Source of the DNA: Verrucomicrobiota bacterium
Lineage (GTDB): Bacteria > Verrucomicrobiota > Verrucomicrobiia > Limisphaerales > JAHEOI01
Assembly: GCA_018610125.1 (NCBI GenBank)
Contig: JAHEOI010000177.1
Location: forward strand, 1-12,838
Reading direction: 5' to 3'
Length of the DNA stretch: 12,838 nucleotides
The notes beneath the pieces were generated by a model. The model had not been told where the DNA came from. It saw nothing but the letters and a program-made list of their open reading frames with translations, and ran no database searches. Shown here piece after piece: positions 4,844 through 12,838 of the stretch (within the stretch, counting starts at the first letter, position 1; each line of letters begins with the position of its first letter). Position numbers and translations under genes: made by a program.

Positions 4844-7624
4844 TCAGAAGTCTTCAGAGTGGGCACGTTGTTTGATCAGCCAGCGCGGAATCGGTCCGAA
4901 CGGATACCCTACATCCGGAACGAAGAGACCTACCTTGCCCTGAGACCGATTCATATCGATTTCGTCTCCGTTCAATTCGGCCAAGAGCTCTCCCCCGCGT
5001 TCGACACGCACGTGGGTTCTGTCATTCTTTCCGGAAGGAAGCCCGCCTGTGAAGGTAATGGTTTCGTTGCCGAGTTTTACTCCGTTTGGAAGAGACTTCA
5101 TTGAAGGTATGAACTCCCCTGGATATAAAACCGTGATAAATTCGATCGTTTCTCCTTTCGTGCTGATCCGGGCCCCTTGGGTCTCCTCCGACTTGTGATT
5201 CTCATCCATCCAGGTATCCAAGGTGGAAGGGAAGGAAGAAAAAGAAAACGTATCAGGCTTGGCGACGAAAAGCCGGAGCCGACTGAAGTCGATGTTCCTC
5301 CCGTTTCGCTCCAGACGGTCTCCCAGCACGTGGAGATTGTATGTCGCAGTCAGCTCCGGGCCCCAGTACTGATCTCGCACGACGAAATAATTCGGTCGAT
5401 CATCATGCTTGATCTGCACGATTGTTCGGCGGTAGATCAGGTTCTTTTTGAATCGCGTTACAGGTTCAACATTGTCCCACTCCTCAGGCGGGTATTTCAT
5501 TACCTTGCGAAGCCGGGAGCTTTCGACCTGACCAATAACCATGTCCACGTGCTTGCCCGGTTTAAAGGCGATCACTCGTTCGTGCCCATCCATATTCGCA
5601 TACGGAAACTCTTCGGTGGAAAACGAAACCCGATTGTGCGTATGTTCCTGTCCTGCACGCGGGCTATAGGAAACCTGGTGATCGACGGCCAGGCGTGATC
5701 CGCGAGCATTGTAATGAAAGGACAGCTGATCACCGTGGTAGTGACCGCGATTGGGGCCGGATTTAAAGGCCAGGTACGTTTCGTTGGGGGTACCAGGCTC
5801 ATCCCGGAACACCACCCCGAACCCCGGAAGCTCCTCGGTGGAAAGGTTCCCGACCTCTTCATCCACGCCGAATGTACGAGCATATTTTACCGGATCGGGC
5901 TGACCTGGATGGGTATCGCCCCCAGGGTGAAACTTTCGGGCATTCCCATTCTTCACCGGCTGGGAAACCCGTACCAGGAACGAGGGGCCGGCTCTGAAGC
6001 GCCTCCATGAGGCGGGGTCAAACCCCAAATACTCCCGACACACCGGAGCAATCTCACGCCAGGATTTCATAGCGTACCCCACATATCCGGGACACTCCTG
6101 ACCCGCTCCCCCGGGCAATGTGATCGAATGCGTCACATCCGCACGCACGGCATCCTCAACCCTCTCTCGAAACCGAGCGAACTCGGGATGCTCCCGAAGC
6201 ATGGCAGCCCAGCCAATAGCCGGCTTAATAAAATCGGTGTAAAAGTTCGGATTTATAGGGGACCAATGGTTTCTGTAATTGCCGTACCAATCGGGATCCA
6301 GCCATGCTTGAACGTCGTAAAGTCGCTGTCGGCTTTTGATCGTCTCGCCGCTTTTGGCTTTTTCGATGGCATTGTCACCTAAGCTTCGCATTCCCCCGGT
6401 CGGGTTCGTATTGTTCCCAAAGAAATTTCTCACCTCGATTGTTTCGTTTTCAACACCCTTCCACGCCAGGACGTATTTATGATGCAGCTTATTAAGTGGC
6501 GCAAAACCGGCACGCCGTGCAATCTCCATAGCGCGGTCGGCAATGTCTTCCTTGCCGGCTGTCAAAAGCCAAAAGCGCTCTCCTCGAAACGTTGGACATC
6601 GAAACGCCGCGTACGATCCGCTATCGTCGACCCTCGCCGATATCAGGTTATTATGAGGCCAGAACCATTTTCCGGCACGGAGAGGCAGGGCGCCAATGAG
6701 CTTCGATCCGTCCGTGGCGCCGAAAAACCACCCTTCATCAAAGCTTTGTGTCCAACGCGGTTGCAAATGGATGACTGTCTTGCCGAGACGTGTATAACCC
6801 GGCTTCAAAGGAAACGATTCAACTGCCTCGTCCGGCTCGTCAAATTGAGCCTTCCACCAACGCCGCATCAATCCTGTTTCCGGCCGCCATTGGTCGCTGG
6901 CCACAAACGTCCACGCGTCCTCACGTTCCATTTGATGGGACTCCTCAATAATCGCGTAGGGGCGATTCGCCGGGAGCGTCACGGTTATCTCAGAAAACGC
7001 CTTTGTTTCCTTATTCGGGCCTACCTTTTTATCGAATTCATAGCGAATCGTGGCCGTGGCAAAAAGGGGACCGTCCGTCACCACATGGGATTCAAAGGAG
7101 GATTGTAGCGCCGACGTTTCCCACCGGCTTTTTCCGCGGCCGTTGATCGAGAGAATCGGGCCGCGATCCGCGGTGGTCGCATGGGCGGGCAGCTTTAGCG
7201 TGACCTTTCCGTTATCCAGAACGATAGTGTGTTCGTCCTCGTTTTCCTCAACTCGAACAGGCGAGCCAAATTTTTCCCGGGGGCTTCCGCCTCGGGAAAC
7301 GGTGTACGTACGGGATTCTCCAGGCTTTAAAGTGGGCGCCACCCAGACCCGAATCCTATTCGTTTCACCTTTGTCGGTTTCTTTTTTAACAAGCTGAAAG
7401 GGGGTCGGTTCGCCGTCGGCCTTTACCGTGATGTTTTCGGAGTGCTTTCCATCTTCCATGGAGATGCTCCCTTTTAATCGAACACGCTCGTCCGTATAGG
7501 ACATCTCCGTATAATTCGTGACGGTCTCTTCCAGTAAAGGATCGCAAAACGCCTGTAGCGAGGTCATGCAACAAATGACATAACCGGCAACCCACAGGAT
7601 TAATCTGTTCCTATATCGAATCAT
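4844..7624 (-). CDS. Exported heparinase II/III-type polysaccharide lyase
   Basis: Predicted lyase of 926 residues that would cut acidic polysaccharide by beta-elimination outside the cytoplasm. A signal peptide is visible (basic M-I-R-Y-R-N-R, hydrophobic core to about residue 27). The first 350 or so residues are mostly beta-sandwich-like. The middle is Trp-rich and fits the alpha-toroid of this fold (Y-D-V-Q-A-W-L-D-P-D-W-Y-G-N-Y, then H-S-I-T-L-P-G-G-A-G-Q-E-C-P-G-Y). The heparinase II/III beta domain is clear: G-P-N-R-G-H-Y-H-G-D-Q-L-S-F at about 623-636 (H628, H630, D632), R-L-A-V-D-H, and H-T-H-N-R-V near 661-666. This matches the family's metal and active-site cluster. The start is firm: AAGGAG at 7632-7637 with a seven-base spacer, and the ATG overlaps the upstream stop as ATGA, so translation is probably coupled. 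The substrate (alginate, glycosaminoglycan-like or other uronate polymer) cannot be read from the sequence. Confidence 0.85.
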   Translation of the reverse strand: MIRYRNRLILWVAGYVICCMTSLQAFCDPLLEETVTNYTEMSYTDERVRLKGSISMEDGKHSENITVKADGEPTPFQLVKKETDKGETNRIRVWVAPTLKPGESRTYTVSRGGSPREKFGSPVRVEENEDEHTIVLDNGKVTLKLPAHATTADRGPILSINGRGKSRWETSALQSSFESHVVTDGPLFATATIRYEFDKKVGPNKETKAFSEITVTLPANRPYAIIEESHQMEREDAWTFVASDQWRPETGLMRRWWKAQFDEPDEAVESFPLKPGYTRLGKTVIHLQPRWTQSFDEGWFFGATDGSKLIGALPLRAGKWFWPHNNLISARVDDSGSYAAFRCPTFRGERFWLLTAGKEDIADRAMEIARRAGFAPLNKLHHKYVLAWKGVENETIEVRNFFGNNTNPTGGMRSLGDNAIEKAKSGETIKSRQRLYDVQAWLDPDWYGNYRNHWSPINPNFYTDFIKPAIGWAAMLREHPEFARFRERVEDAVRADVTHSITLPGGAGQECPGYVGYAMKSWREIAPVCREYLGFDPASWRRFRAGPSFLVRVSQPVKNGNARKFHPGGDTHPGQPDPVKYARTFGVDEEVGNLSTEELPGFGVVFRDEPGTPNETYLAFKSGPNRGHYHGDQLSFHYNARGSRLAVDHQVSYSPRAGQEHTHNRVSFSTEEFPYANMDGHERVIAFKPGKHVDMVIGQVESSRLRKVMKYPPEEWDNVEPVTRFKKNLIYRRTIVQIKHDDRPNYFVVRDQYWGPELTATYNLHVLGDRLERNGRNIDFSRLRLFVAKPDTFSFSSFPSTLDTWMDENHKSEETQGARISTKGETIEFITVLYPGEFIPSMKSLPNGVKLGNETITFTGGLPSGKNDRTHVRVERGGELLAELNGDEIDMNRSQGKVGLFVPDVGYPFGPIPRWLIKQRAHSEDF

Positions 7625-9462
7625 GGCGCTTCTCCTTGGTCGGGACCTTGTTTAGCAAGGCGGGCTCCGGCAGGCCAAGGCTCCCCCCCATGCTCGAAAC
7701 AGCCGATATCCGGAGCCGATCCCTTAATCGCCTGCTCGATGCCTTCGATCGGCACACCGGCATCAATGCAGGGAGACGAGGAAGAGAGATGAAAATCCTG
7801 TTCTTCCGGTGCCTTGAATCGCGGGTCCTTTTCCCTATAATTGTGATGGGATCGAACACCATCCCCAAGTCGCACGGAATCATTGAGAATATTGTTGACG
7901 ATAACGACTCCATCCATGTCCTTGTTGCCTCCTTGGCCCCAGTAATCGATTGCGCTCCCATTCTTCACCAACGTATTGTGATAGAGACGAACCTGATGGA
8001 CAGGGGTGTTGAGACGGATCCCAGCGTCCCGGACGTTATACACAAGGTTATGGTGGATCGTAAAATTCGAGCTCATGTTGTCGATATAAATCCCGGTGCC
8101 GGTATCGCAATTGACGTCATGAATTCGGTTGTAGGCAATCACCGTGTCGTTCCCATCCGTCTGGAAGCAATATGTTCCCCCGAGGTCGGACGTTAGCAAT
8201 CCGACGTTATAGATGTGATTGTGTGTGATTTTAGCGTTTTTAAGATGCCTGTGAAGTATTCCCGATCGTCCCGCGTTGTAGACCGTGTTGTGTCGGATCT
8301 CGTGGTCAGTGCCGGTGACGTTGATCGGAGCGCAATCGCTTGCGGAAAGGTTGAAATCATGCACGATACAGTTCTCAACTCGATTGTTCTTCCCGTAAAC
8401 GCTTATGCCATCGCCTACCCCATAGGCCAGGATGCTGTTTTGAATGGTGTTATGGTGCCCGCCGAGAACGACACCGAGTCCGCCGGAGTCAATGTCCATC
8501 CCATCATCCCGGTTAAACCCACCGCGAATATCACGCCGGAAAGAGGGAAGGCGAAAGCGACAGCGATCGATTTCGTTGTGATGGGCATTGTCAAGATTGA
8601 CACTCGCCGCTCGGAATTGAATGCCCTTGACGCATATATAGGATCGACCCGACAGATCGATGCCCCAGCGCCGCCGTGTTACTTCGACATTAAGCGTCGC
8701 GGGATTCTTGCCGCCGGGCGGGCGAAGATAAAGCCAGGGGGCTTCATAAAACCATTCCCCTTCCTGGTCGAACGCCGCACGGACACCGGATACAAACCCG
8801 CGTCCGTTGCCGTCGCCCCAAAACGGGACTTTATTCGAAAGCTCGAGGGTGCCGGGGACCGAGGAGGCGATCTCTGCGGTTCCCGCAACCCATTCGTGGG
8901 CATCCATTCCCCAAAGGGTGGCACCGGCCCACGCGCCCGCTTCCTGCTGTAATTGCGGTGCTGTGATGTTCGTTCCGTCCGCGGTCATTTTGAAGGTATT
9001 CAGATCGTAATGGCCATTACCGGCATTCGGATGCCGTGCTCTCACCATCATTTCGCCATCCACGAGCACGCGATCCGTCGAGCGATCCAACCGGACCCGC
9101 CAGACCCCATTGCGATGTTTCCGCCAATTTGAGATCTTCTCCGTGCCGGCAAGGAGCACGGATTCACCGTCTGCGGCGCGAAAGACTATCGGTCGGTCGG
9201 AGGTGCCGGACTTCGCCGGCCTGACTTTCTCCCTGTAGACACCGCGGTGAATCACACACACGTCACCGGGCTCCAAACGCTGTGCGGCCGAAGTGATGGT
9301 CCGCACTGGCGCTTTTGCAGTCCCGGCGTTTCCTTCCCTCCCTTCCGGCGAAACATGGATGGTCTCGGCCAGTAGAGGTCCCCAAGAAATGAGTAAAAGG
9401 AGCGACCCAAACCACGCTTTGTCGGGGATTGGAGATTTGAACTGTCGTTGAAAACTCGTCAT
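7621..9462 (-). CDS. Exported right-handed parallel beta-helix protein, probable polysaccharide lyase or hydrolase
   Basis: Predicted secreted protein of 613 residues. A signal peptide ends near L-L-A-E (about residue 33). The family entry motif follows: I-H-V-S-P-E-G, P-V-R-T-I-T-S-A-A-Q-R-L-E-P-G-D and H-R-G-V-Y-R-E-K-V-R-P. From about residue 330 to 530 there are repeated helix turns with Asn ladders (H-N-T-I-Q-N-S-I, N-N-R-V-E-N-C-I-V, H-N-H-I-Y-N-V, Y-N-R-I-H-D-V, H-H-N-L-V-Y-N-V). The end has D-P-R-F-K and S-P-C-I-D-A-G, the usual closing segment of these proteins. Related folds include PL6-type lyases and several sugar epimerases and hydrolases, so the chemistry is not fixed. It overlaps the lyase gene by four bases. 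The 62-base upstream gap is A/T-rich, has no clear Shine-Dalgarno site and contains the inverted repeat TTAGA/TCTAA (9486-9502); a second promoter there is possible but unproven. Confidence 0.82.
   Translation of the reverse strand: MTSFQRQFKSPIPDKAWFGSLLLLISWGPLLAETIHVSPEGREGNAGTAKAPVRTITSAAQRLEPGDVCVIHRGVYREKVRPAKSGTSDRPIVFRAADGESVLLAGTEKISNWRKHRNGVWRVRLDRSTDRVLVDGEMMVRARHPNAGNGHYDLNTFKMTADGTNITAPQLQQEAGAWAGATLWGMDAHEWVAGTAEIASSVPGTLELSNKVPFWGDGNGRGFVSGVRAAFDQEGEWFYEAPWLYLRPPGGKNPATLNVEVTRRRWGIDLSGRSYICVKGIQFRAASVNLDNAHHNEIDRCRFRLPSFRRDIRGGFNRDDGMDIDSGGLGVVLGGHHNTIQNSILAYGVGDGISVYGKNNRVENCIVHDFNLSASDCAPINVTGTDHEIRHNTVYNAGRSGILHRHLKNAKITHNHIYNVGLLTSDLGGTYCFQTDGNDTVIAYNRIHDVNCDTGTGIYIDNMSSNFTIHHNLVYNVRDAGIRLNTPVHQVRLYHNTLVKNGSAIDYWGQGGNKDMDGVVIVNNILNDSVRLGDGVRSHHNYREKDPRFKAPEEQDFHLSSSSPCIDAGVPIEGIEQAIKGSAPDIGCFEHGGEPWPAGARLAKQGPDQGEAP
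7632..7637 (-). promoter_or_regulatory. Ribosome binding site of the lyase gene
   Basis: AAGGAG on the minus strand, seven bases before the ATG at 7624 and inside the 3' end of the beta-helix gene. It fixes the lyase start and supports re-initiation at the ATGA overlap. Confidence 0.7.
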
Positions 9463-9524
9463 AACGGATTATTTATTTTATAGGGTTAGATTTATTGTCT
9501 AAAGGCGCCTATTATGGAAATCGC

Positions 9525-10679
9525 CTACTTTCCTTTCACCTCGGAGGATGCGGTATCAATCGAATCTTGAAGGATCGGTGGCGGGGAATAGCGTTTGGAG
9601 GGTGGTTGAGTGGCGGTTGGATCCGGATCAGTCCAATCCCCCTGTTGGTGATAGTTCCAGACAGAAAGGGCCATTTCTTTATCCACGTGCCAGAACGCCC
9701 GTTTCTTATCCCCTTCGTACTTGGGGTAGGATGCCGGTTTGTGTTGCGGATCTTTGATATCGGGATCGGACAACCATCCGTCTTGTGCCCGAAGCGGCCT
9801 GCATCGGACCACACCGTCTTTTAACGCCTCTTCCGGAAGCCTGGCATCAGCGGTGCTGCGGATAAATTGGGCGCTCAATTGCGAAAGTTGTCGACTCCAA
9901 TCGCTGTGGTGGCCGTTGCGATGGACCACGAGGCCCATCAGGTTGTTCGGGTTTTTGCGACGCCGGTCGAGCAGCTGCATGCGAATCATCACCCATTGGG
10001 TCTGATTTCGTTCTTTTTTGTTCTCCGGATGCAAAGAATATTGACTTCGAAGACCCGCGCCCAGGTCACCTCCTTTCGGTCCGTATTCTTCGAACTCTCC
10101 GTTGACTGCGAGGAAGGGAACCCCGGCCAAAGAACGGCTTTCATCCCATAGCCCATCCTGAAGGTTCCCGCTTTTGGTGTGTAAAATCCCAATGACTCGA
10201 TGCGGTTTCCAGTACGCCACGTTTCTAGCGAAAATACCGCCGGTTGAATGGCCCACTGTCAACATCGGAATGCCCTGCAATTCGATGTGACCACTCTTTT
10301 CGGCAAGGCGGGAAAGGGTCCATTGAAGCTGCCTGTCACACTGCCGCTCGACCCAGTTAAACGTCGCGTCCAAGGCCGGCTCAAAGTAAAGCACACCCAT
10401 CGATTCCTCGGCGGCCGCTGCCCGGATTAACGGATCCCTGCAGAGGCGTTCTTCCAGCGACGTCTTCCCGGCAACGACCAACCCTCGAAGAATTTCCACG
10501 CTATTCGGGATCCATAGGTGGGCGACGGACGGATCATTTTCCTTCCACGGGCGCGGTACCTTGAGCTTCACGTCCCATCCACGATCCAATTCGTTTGCCT
10601 GCGCAATCCCTATGGATGAGATCCCCATCAGCAGAGAGAGCAAACCAGAAGCGATACCCGTTCGTTGTTTTTGTGACAT
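9525..10679 (-). CDS. Exported alpha/beta hydrolase, possible carbohydrate esterase
   Basis: Predicted serine hydrolase of 384 residues, probably exported. I chose the ATG at 10679 because GGAG lies six bases upstream. An in-frame ATG at 10697 has no such site and would add a short acidic start before the signal peptide. The signal peptide (residues 1-28) ends I-A-Q-A. The nucleophile elbow is G-H-S-T-G-G at 143-148, with Ser145. Likely partners are an acid in F-L-A-V-N-G-E-F-E-E-Y (Glu195, 197 or 198) and His in H-R-N-G-H-H-S-D-W (257 or 258), in the right order for the fold. Position within a lyase gene row suggests a role in removing ester groups (acetyl or similar) from the polysaccharide; this is inference. 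The C-terminal 100 residues are Pro- and Lys-rich and match no domain I know. It follows the heparinase-like gene by 86 bases. Confidence 0.8.
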   Translation of the reverse strand: MSQKQRTGIASGLLSLLMGISSIGIAQANELDRGWDVKLKVPRPWKENDPSVAHLWIPNSVEILRGLVVAGKTSLEERLCRDPLIRAAAAEESMGVLYFEPALDATFNWVERQCDRQLQWTLSRLAEKSGHIELQGIPMLTVGHSTGGIFARNVAYWKPHRVIGILHTKSGNLQDGLWDESRSLAGVPFLAVNGEFEEYGPKGGDLGAGLRSQYSLHPENKKERNQTQWVMIRMQLLDRRRKNPNNLMGLVVHRNGHHSDWSRQLSQLSAQFIRSTADARLPEEALKDGVVRCRPLRAQDGWLSDPDIKDPQHKPASYPKYEGDKKRAFWHVDKEMALSVWNYHQQGDWTDPDPTATQPPSKRYSPPPILQDSIDTASSEVKGK

Positions 10680-10765
10680 GTCCTTCTCCCAAATCACTTC
10701 GTTAATAACTAATCGCTTATGGGGCTATTCGCCGGGCCACGGTTGAAAACATTGAGGCCAAGTTC

Positions 10766-12838
10766 TTAGTTGTCGGTGCCAAAGCGGATTTTCCGGTCAT
10801 CGAAGCGAATAGTTCGGTTGCCCACATGCACCGTGGCGTTCAGGCCGCTCCCCTCGACGCGGGTCGGTGGTGCGTCCCCGCGCTGGACAGTGATTACCGC
10901 AAAGTAGACATCGCCGCCCTCGGCGAAGATCCCTGAGATTGGCCGATCAAGCGTTTCACCGGCGGGACTGCCGGCCCGGCCGATCATCGTCTTCTCGCGC
11001 TGTTCCGCGAAGAGCTTCACATCATTTGGAGCGATAAACTTCCCGCGGAGGGTGGCATCGCCTTTGTCGATGATAAAGGTATCACCATTGACGCTCGCAT
11101 TGGAGAGATCACCGGTCCCGGACTCGGTACTGGTGGCGAGCTGCCAGGTCCAGATCTTCTTGCCGCCTCCATGGATTCGGTCCACAACGACGAACAGGCA
11201 CGGTGCCCCGGATCGCCTGCTGTAGTCTACCCCGATAGACCGCATGCCTGAGATGCCGGAATCGACGAACGCTTCAGGATTCCGCACGCCGCCGTAGTCG
11301 CTGTAGGGGGGCACCCCTTCCTTGGTTTTGGCATAAATGTCGTTCATGTCGATCGATACCACGCCTGAGCCATCGTTCTGAAAGTCTGCGTCTATGAGCT
11401 TGCCGAGCGCACTCGTGAACAGGTCGGTGTCCTGCGGCAGCATGACGACATTCTCTTCCCATCGTACGCGGTTGCGATCGGTCGGCCCATGCGCCCATAT
11501 GTGGCCGAGTCCGCGCAGGCGGAAGGTGCCGGCATTGCCCGAGTTCCAACCATTGATGGGGTGAGCTTTGAGGAACACCTGAGCGACAAAATCGTCCGCA
11601 CCGGACCAGGCATTTCGAAACGCATAGAAACCCAATGTGGGGGCCTCCCATGTCAACGGCATCGACTGCCTTGGGTGCTCGATGGAAGTACCCAAGGGAT
11701 AATGGAGAAACGTGCGCAGCGTCGCGCTTTTCAGGAGTTTCTTGGGAGAGGCTTCGGCGGTGCCGGCGACGTGCCGATGCCATCCCCAAAGGATAGCACG
11801 CTTCCACTTCTCCGGTACCAGAGGGTACAGCGAGGCAAACATGCCCGCCTCCACCGAGGGCTTGCCATTGATCTCCTGGGCCTTCGGCTTGCCGCGATCA
11901 GGATAGACGTGAGCGAATATCTTCCTCGGCAGAAAATGGCTCACATCATCGTACGGCGACACTTCGCGGGCAAACACACGCTCGTAAGCCGGCGCGTATT
12001 TGGCCGCCTCTCCGCTGGCGATGTTTGAGTAATGAGTCAGCTCGGCCTGGAAGCCACCGGTGCCCATGGCGCCGCGGTAGTGCAGATAATTCATCAACCA
12101 GCCGGCGCGGGCGAGTTTGTAATAGCCCACGTCCCGGCCGTCCATACGCTGCCATTGCTCGAAATCATATTTCCAACGTGCCATGCGATGCTTGTATTCC
12201 GCCTCTTGCTCGCGGGCGATCTCTTGGGCTCTTTCCTGGCTGATTTGCGTCAGCTTCGGCGTCATCAGGTGTCGGCCCCACGAATTCATCCACCCAATCG
12301 GCGCCGAAACCATGACCGGGTAAAACCCCGGCTCCAGATGCGCCGAATCACCATCCTGAAGCGGCGTGCCATTGAGGTACATTCTCCCTGCGCCGTAGTT
12401 GAGGTCGGCGCGCACCCAGCGCGACTCGTCGTTACGGATCACGCAATAGAAGTAGTTGCGACTAAAGAGCTCACGGTCGGCGGCATTCGTGATGTCGATT
12501 TTTCCCTCCCAGTAGCCTTCGTCCTCCTTGTGCGAAAGCTTATGAAAGCGATGCGTCTTTCCGCCGAACGTGACTTGGGTGCCGAGCTCTGGACGGGCTC
12601 GCGCCATTCCATTCAGATCGGCAAGGGGACCGGCTTGCTCATTGGCAGGGGCCTGGACCTCTCCCTCGAAAGTAAAGCGAAGCCCTGTAATCCCGGCTAA
12701 CGGTCCTTCATCGGAGCCTTTCGGTCGAAACGGTCCCGCATACAGCCAATCCTCGGGCATCTTATCATCTTCAAACATGTGGACCGGCACCCCCTCGCCG
12801 GGATTATAGGGCTTGGCCGGCGCGATTTTCGCTCCGGC
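10766..12838 (-). CDS. Heparinase II/III-like protein lacking the usual His cluster, 5' end outside window
   Basis: The frame is open to the right edge, giving 690 residues with no natural start; a GTG at 12790 and an ATG at 12778 are internal to this open frame and less likely. The first part has W-L-Y-A-G-P-F and a beta-rich region. A charged helical part follows (Q-E-R-A-Q-E-I-A-R-E-Q-E-A-E-Y), then W-L-M-N-Y-L-H-Y-R-G. The C-terminal half resembles the heparinase II/III beta domain: A-P-T-L-G-F-Y-A-F-R-N-A-W-S-G-A-D-D-F-V-A-Q, G-T-F-R-L-R-G-L-G-H-I-W-A, and E-E-N-V-V-M. At about 11527-11560, where relatives have H-x-H-x-D, this protein reads G-W-N-S-G-N-A-G-T-F. It may be a non-classical lyase, a binding protein, or a member of a sister family. 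It leads the intact row in this window, 86 bases before the hydrolase. The family call is moderate and catalysis is uncertain. Confidence 0.62.
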   Translation of the reverse strand, partial: AGAKIAPAKPYNPGEGVPVHMFEDDKMPEDWLYAGPFRPKGSDEGPLAGITGLRFTFEGEVQAPANEQAGPLADLNGMARARPELGTQVTFGGKTHRFHKLSHKEDEGYWEGKIDITNAADRELFSRNYFYCVIRNDESRWVRADLNYGAGRMYLNGTPLQDGDSAHLEPGFYPVMVSAPIGWMNSWGRHLMTPKLTQISQERAQEIAREQEAEYKHRMARWKYDFEQWQRMDGRDVGYYKLARAGWLMNYLHYRGAMGTGGFQAELTHYSNIASGEAAKYAPAYERVFAREVSPYDDVSHFLPRKIFAHVYPDRGKPKAQEINGKPSVEAGMFASLYPLVPEKWKRAILWGWHRHVAGTAEASPKKLLKSATLRTFLHYPLGTSIEHPRQSMPLTWEAPTLGFYAFRNAWSGADDFVAQVFLKAHPINGWNSGNAGTFRLRGLGHIWAHGPTDRNRVRWEENVVMLPQDTDLFTSALGKLIDADFQNDGSGVVSIDMNDIYAKTKEGVPPYSDYGGVRNPEAFVDSGISGMRSIGVDYSRRSGAPCLFVVVDRIHGGGKKIWTWQLATSTESGTGDLSNASVNGDTFIIDKGDATLRGKFIAPNDVKLFAEQREKTMIGRAGSPAGETLDRPISGIFAEGGDVYFAVITVQRGDAPPTRVEGSGLNATVHVGNRTIRFDDRKIRFGTDN

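Noticed and set aside
6479..7108. Plus-strand open frame of 209 codons
   Set aside because: It lies antisense inside the lyase gene, has no family resemblance or ribosome binding site, and follows from the codon pattern of the real gene.
8215..8952. Plus-strand open frame of 245 codons
   Set aside because: Antisense to the beta-helix gene, whose signal peptide, helix repeats and closing segment are clear; the plus frame shows no domain.
9500..9530. Terminator after the hydrolase gene
   Set aside because: AGGCG/CGCCT with TTT is present, but the stem has only five pairs and a long loop, too weak to call.
12032..12700. Plus-strand open frame of 222 codons
   Set aside because: Antisense to the heparinase-like gene, with no recognisable domain.
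1..12838. CRISPR array, tRNA or rRNA genes
   Set aside because: No regularly spaced direct repeats, cloverleaf-like segments or rRNA-like stretches were found by reading both strands.

Overview
The window is bacterial DNA of about 55% G+C by eye. Most genes lie on the minus strand, several have good Shine-Dalgarno sites, and the intact genes encode secreted polysaccharide-cleaving enzymes. Heparinase II/III-like proteins beside right-handed beta-helix proteins and an exported hydrolase recall the saccharolytic loci of Verrucomicrobiota, Planctomycetota or related phyla. The taxon is an inference; no rRNA, tRNA or marker gene is present.

Layout, left to right. (1) 1-1242, minus strand: a membrane protein with an N-terminal Cys-Cys-Cys-His motif that runs off the left edge, and a lipoprotein made only of a DUF2207-like N-terminal domain. 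(2) 1243-2380: decaying DNA with a class I SAM methyltransferase broken by a frameshift and an unrecognised membrane-protein remnant. (3) 2280-3005: a stretch with no recognisable protein family but many perfect short hairpins and one 46-codon ORF with a strong Shine-Dalgarno site. (4) 3006-3519, plus strand: the left part of an IS5-type insertion sequence, with a frameshifted transposase lacking its C-terminal half. (5) About 3520-4712, minus strand: a frameshifted beta-helix gene whose 3' part is missing at the same point where the IS stops, so the join looks like a deletion or recombination scar. (6) 4844-12838, minus strand: an intact gene row. In transcription order it is a large heparinase II/III-like protein (5' end outside the window), an exported alpha/beta hydrolase, an exported beta-helix protein, and an exported heparinase II/III-type lyase. 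The last two overlap by ATGA.

The intact row reads as a degradation module for an acidic, probably uronate-containing and possibly esterified polysaccharide. The beta-helix protein and the lyase would cleave the chain, the hydrolase could remove ester groups, and the leading protein resembles a heparinase fold in which the usual His-x-His-x-Asp cluster is absent. The broken gene at 3520-4712 is a diverged paralogue of the intact beta-helix gene, so the module may once have been one gene longer. No CRISPR array, tRNA or rRNA was seen. The substrate cannot be read from the sequence.
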